From JAUZRW01 sp964549915 (lineage in GTDB: Bacteria; Chloroflexota; Anaerolineae; Aggregatilineales; Phototrophicaceae): a stretch of 64,000 bases of DNA. The number at the start of each line of letters is the position of its first letter. Position 1 is the first letter of the stretch. Of the stretch, positions 62,236 through 64,000 are shown piece after piece. The notes under the pieces were generated by a model. That model did no database searches and was not told the DNA's origin. It was given only the letters and a program-made list of their open reading frames with translations. The DNA lies in assembly GCA_964549915.1 (NCBI GenBank), contig CAZJWX010000008.1, positions 50,211 to 114,210 of the forward strand, written 5' to 3'. The position numbers and the translations under genes are program-made.

Positions 62236-62992
62236 GCCAGACAAGACCACCTCCCAGGAAATCATCCGGCAAACGTTGGAGACGACAGGACTGGACAACC
62301 GTGCCTCCTGGCGTCAGATCATCCTGGGTGCGGTGGGCTTCATCGTCTTTCTGACTGTTTTGACCTTCGGCATCAACGCCGTCGGCATTGAGAATCTGCA
62401 ACAGGTGATTCGGGATGCGGGGCCGCTGGCTCCGCTGCTTTACATCCTGATCAAGGCGCTGACGTATATCTTCGCCCCGTTGACCAGCGGCCCGATCCAG
62501 GTGGTTGCCGGGACACTGTTCGATAGCCTGTGGTTGGGTGTGTTCTACACGTTGATTGGCGAAGTCATTGGCGGCAGCATTAGCTTCTGGGTTGCGCGGC
62601 GGTTGGGGCGTCCGATTGTCGTGCGCCTCGTCGGGCAGAAGAACATGCGCCAGGTCGACGACTTCTATGCGAATCAGATGGGTGGCTGGCGTTCGCTGGC
62701 GGCGGCACGCATTGTGCTCTTCTCAGTCTGGGATTTTCTGAGCTATGCGGCAGGCCTGGCGAAGACCGTCTCCTTCCGTGCGTATTTCCTGGTCTCGGTG
62801 GTTCTTGGCTTCTTCCCGACGCTCTTCTTCGTCTGGATCGGCAATACGGCGGTGGAAGATACCCGCGCGCTGATCTGGATTTACGTTCTGGTTGGCGGCT
62901 TGATCCTGCTGCCGCTGTTGTTCCGCAAGCGAGTGATGCGTCTGCTGCGCGGCAAACCCGCCGTCAGTGCACAGCCGGAAGTCGGAGATTGA
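62228..62992 (+). CDS. VTT/TVP38-DedA-type membrane protein
   Basis: 254 residues with five to six TM helices. The VTT core shows as APLTSGPIQVVAGTLFDSLW and GEVIGGSISFWVARRLGR, then the late segment FLSYAAGLAKTV. Such proteins include DedA and TVP38; several act in lipid scrambling or envelope stress. ATG 62228 overlaps the prs stop by 8 bases. It and the next two genes form an overlapping series. Confidence 0.85.
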   Translation: MSEPDKTTSQEIIRQTLETTGLDNRASWRQIILGAVGFIVFLTVLTFGINAVGIENLQQVIRDAGPLAPLLYILIKALTYIFAPLTSGPIQVVAGTLFDSLWLGVFYTLIGEVIGGSISFWVARRLGRPIVVRLVGQKNMRQVDDFYANQMGGWRSLAAARIVLFSVWDFLSYAAGLAKTVSFRAYFLVSVVLGFFPTLFFVWIGNTAVEDTRALIWIYVLVGGLILLPLLFRKRVMRLLRGKPAVSAQPEVGD

Positions 62993-63615
62993 TGGGCGCA
63001 GTCTATTGGATGGGGGGCGCGCCCTGCGCTGGCAAGACGACTATCGCGCAGATCATCGCGCAGGAATTCGGTTGGCAGGTCTACAGCCTGGATCGCCATG
63101 TGGAAGACTATTTGCGGCGCGCTGACCCGGTACAGCATCCCAATCTAGCAGAATACAATGCGCTGGGACTCAAGCGCTTCCTCAGCCTGCCCGCCGATGA
63201 GCAGTTGCAGCGTATCTGGCGTATGAGCGAGGAGTGGTTTGGCTTCTTGCTGGAAGATGTGGCGGCGCTGGAAACGGTTGCGCCGATTCTCGTGGAAGGC
63301 GCTAACATCCGTCCGCAGGATGTCGCTGCTGCGGGTGCTGACTTGCGCCGTGCCGTTTGGCTGGCCCCCACCGAAGCCTTCTTGCTGGAGACCTATCCGC
63401 GCCGGGGTGCCTGGGTGCAGGATGTGCTGCAGCAGTTTCCGCAGGAGGAGCGTGTGGATGTCTTCGAGCAGTGGATGCTGCGCGATGCGTCCCATGCGGA
63501 GCAAGTGCTGGCTCAAGCGAGCGCGTTGGGCATACGCACCATCGTGGTGGATGGCTCTGCTGAACTCCTGGAAAACGCCGAAATCGTCATGGATCACTTC
63601 GAGCTGCTCTCGTGA
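62992..63615 (+). CDS. P-loop kinase-like protein
   Basis: 207 residues. Walker A GGAPCAGKTT at the N-terminus; ILVEGANIRPQDV may include the Walker B region, and FLLETYPRRGAW the lid. Its topology is similar to small-molecule kinases (shikimate or gluconate kinase-like), with no assignable substrate. ATG 62992 overlaps the preceding stop (TGATG), indicating coupled translation. Confidence 0.75.
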   Translation: MGAVYWMGGAPCAGKTTIAQIIAQEFGWQVYSLDRHVEDYLRRADPVQHPNLAEYNALGLKRFLSLPADEQLQRIWRMSEEWFGFLLEDVAALETVAPILVEGANIRPQDVAAAGADLRRAVWLAPTEAFLLETYPRRGAWVQDVLQQFPQEERVDVFEQWMLRDASHAEQVLAQASALGIRTIVVDGSAELLENAEIVMDHFELLS

Positions 63616-63980
63616 TCGACGCCTTGCGGCAATCCCTCGGTGACGCTGTGACCCTGCGCGAAATCCCGCTTGCGAGAGTTGATGCTTCCCACACGCCGCC
63701 AGGATACACCCTGGTTGACGATGCATTACGTGGTTTGTCGCTGCGTGACTGTGGGCTGGCAGAACTGCCTGCCGCGTTGTTTCGATGCACGACCTTGCAT
63801 AAGCTGGCTCTCGGACGAAACAGGCTCCGCGAAATCCCGCAGGCGATGAGCGCACTGCATAACCTGACTCATCTATATCTTGATGGCAATCGCCTCCATA
63901 TGTTGCCGGATGCGATTTGTGAACTCGAAGCATTGCAAGTCTTCGATCTAGTACTCAGTCACAGTGGATATGAAGGATAA
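63612..63980 (+). CDS. Short leucine-rich-repeat protein
   Basis: 122 residues. Starts at GTG 63612, overlapping the previous stop by four bases (GTGA). About four LRR units are visible, such as LSLRDCGLAELPAALF, LALGRNRLREIPQAM and LYLDGNRLHMLPDAI. The chain is unusually short for a functional LRR domain and ends HSGYEG before a TAA. It could be a complete short adaptor or the truncated start of a longer protein. Confidence 0.7.
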   Translation: MIDALRQSLGDAVTLREIPLARVDASHTPPGYTLVDDALRGLSLRDCGLAELPAALFRCTTLHKLALGRNRLREIPQAMSALHNLTHLYLDGNRLHMLPDAICELEALQVFDLVLSHSGYEG

Positions 63981-64000
63981 AGCAAGGTAGAGTCTGGTGC

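Overview
The window looks like a chromosomal segment of a Chloroflexota bacterium, probably from the Anaerolineae or a related lineage. I infer this from gene content and protein character only: a tandem pair of NuoM-type subunits, FemAB-family cell-wall enzymes, large GAF-domain kinases, zinc-ribbon membrane proteins and moderate-to-high GC. No rRNA or tRNA genes, CRISPR arrays, transposases or prophage genes were recognised. Coding density is high and the genes are mostly housekeeping.

Layout. 1-6.5 kb: the 3' part of an alpha-2-macroglobulin gene, a small methyltransferase and a zinc-ribbon membrane protein. 6.8-11.8 kb: minus-strand genes (epoxide-hydrolase-like protein, FemX-like enzyme, zinc-ribbon membrane protein, second FemX-like enzyme) around one plus-strand membrane protein; the two convergent gene junctions each carry a copy of a ~95-bp dispersed repeat. 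12.1-25.3 kb: an energy-conversion block with a complex I membrane arm only (nuoA-H-J-K-L-M-M-N), followed directly by atpI and the Fo genes atpB, atpE and a b-delta fusion, closed by two tandem terminators. 25.4-31.0 kb: MurE-like ligase, membrane glycosyltransferase, GT2 and a polyprenyl-phosphate sugar transferase. 31.1-36.8 kb: MazG-like enzyme, a double-NYN protein behind a structured control region, then rpsO-pnp. 37.0-41.7 kb: AI-2E-type permease, two methyltransferase-fold proteins, a phosphoribosyltransferase and a PadR regulator. 41.8-45.4 kb: two tandem S1-repeat genes, rpsU and infA. 45.4-54.7 kb, minus strand: hrcA-grpE-dnaK-dnaJ-prmA-Mut7C, then a PstS-like protein and menG. 54.8-59.5 kb: thioredoxin and a 1389-residue sensor kinase, converging on a shared bidirectional terminator. 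59.7-64.0 kb: cobalamin-binding mutase subunit, MeaB GTPase, PRPP synthetase, VTT membrane protein, P-loop kinase-like protein and a short leucine-rich-repeat protein, several with overlapping ends.

The most unusual region is the energy block. The quinone-reducing and NADH-oxidising subunits of complex I (B, C, D, E, F, G, I) are absent, as are the ATP synthase F1 subunits (alpha, gamma, beta, epsilon), so both machines must be assembled from split loci. The second NuoM lacks the usual TM7 pumping lysine. NuoL carries a His-rich loop and a lateral helix that looks about 26 residues longer than usual. ATP synthase subunit a has an extracytoplasmic insertion of about 237 residues. Subunit b has an export-signal-like acidic N-terminus and a C-terminal fragment of delta. 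Other items worth attention are the dispersed repeat, the NYN protein and its control region, and small GC-rich palindromes scattered between genes.
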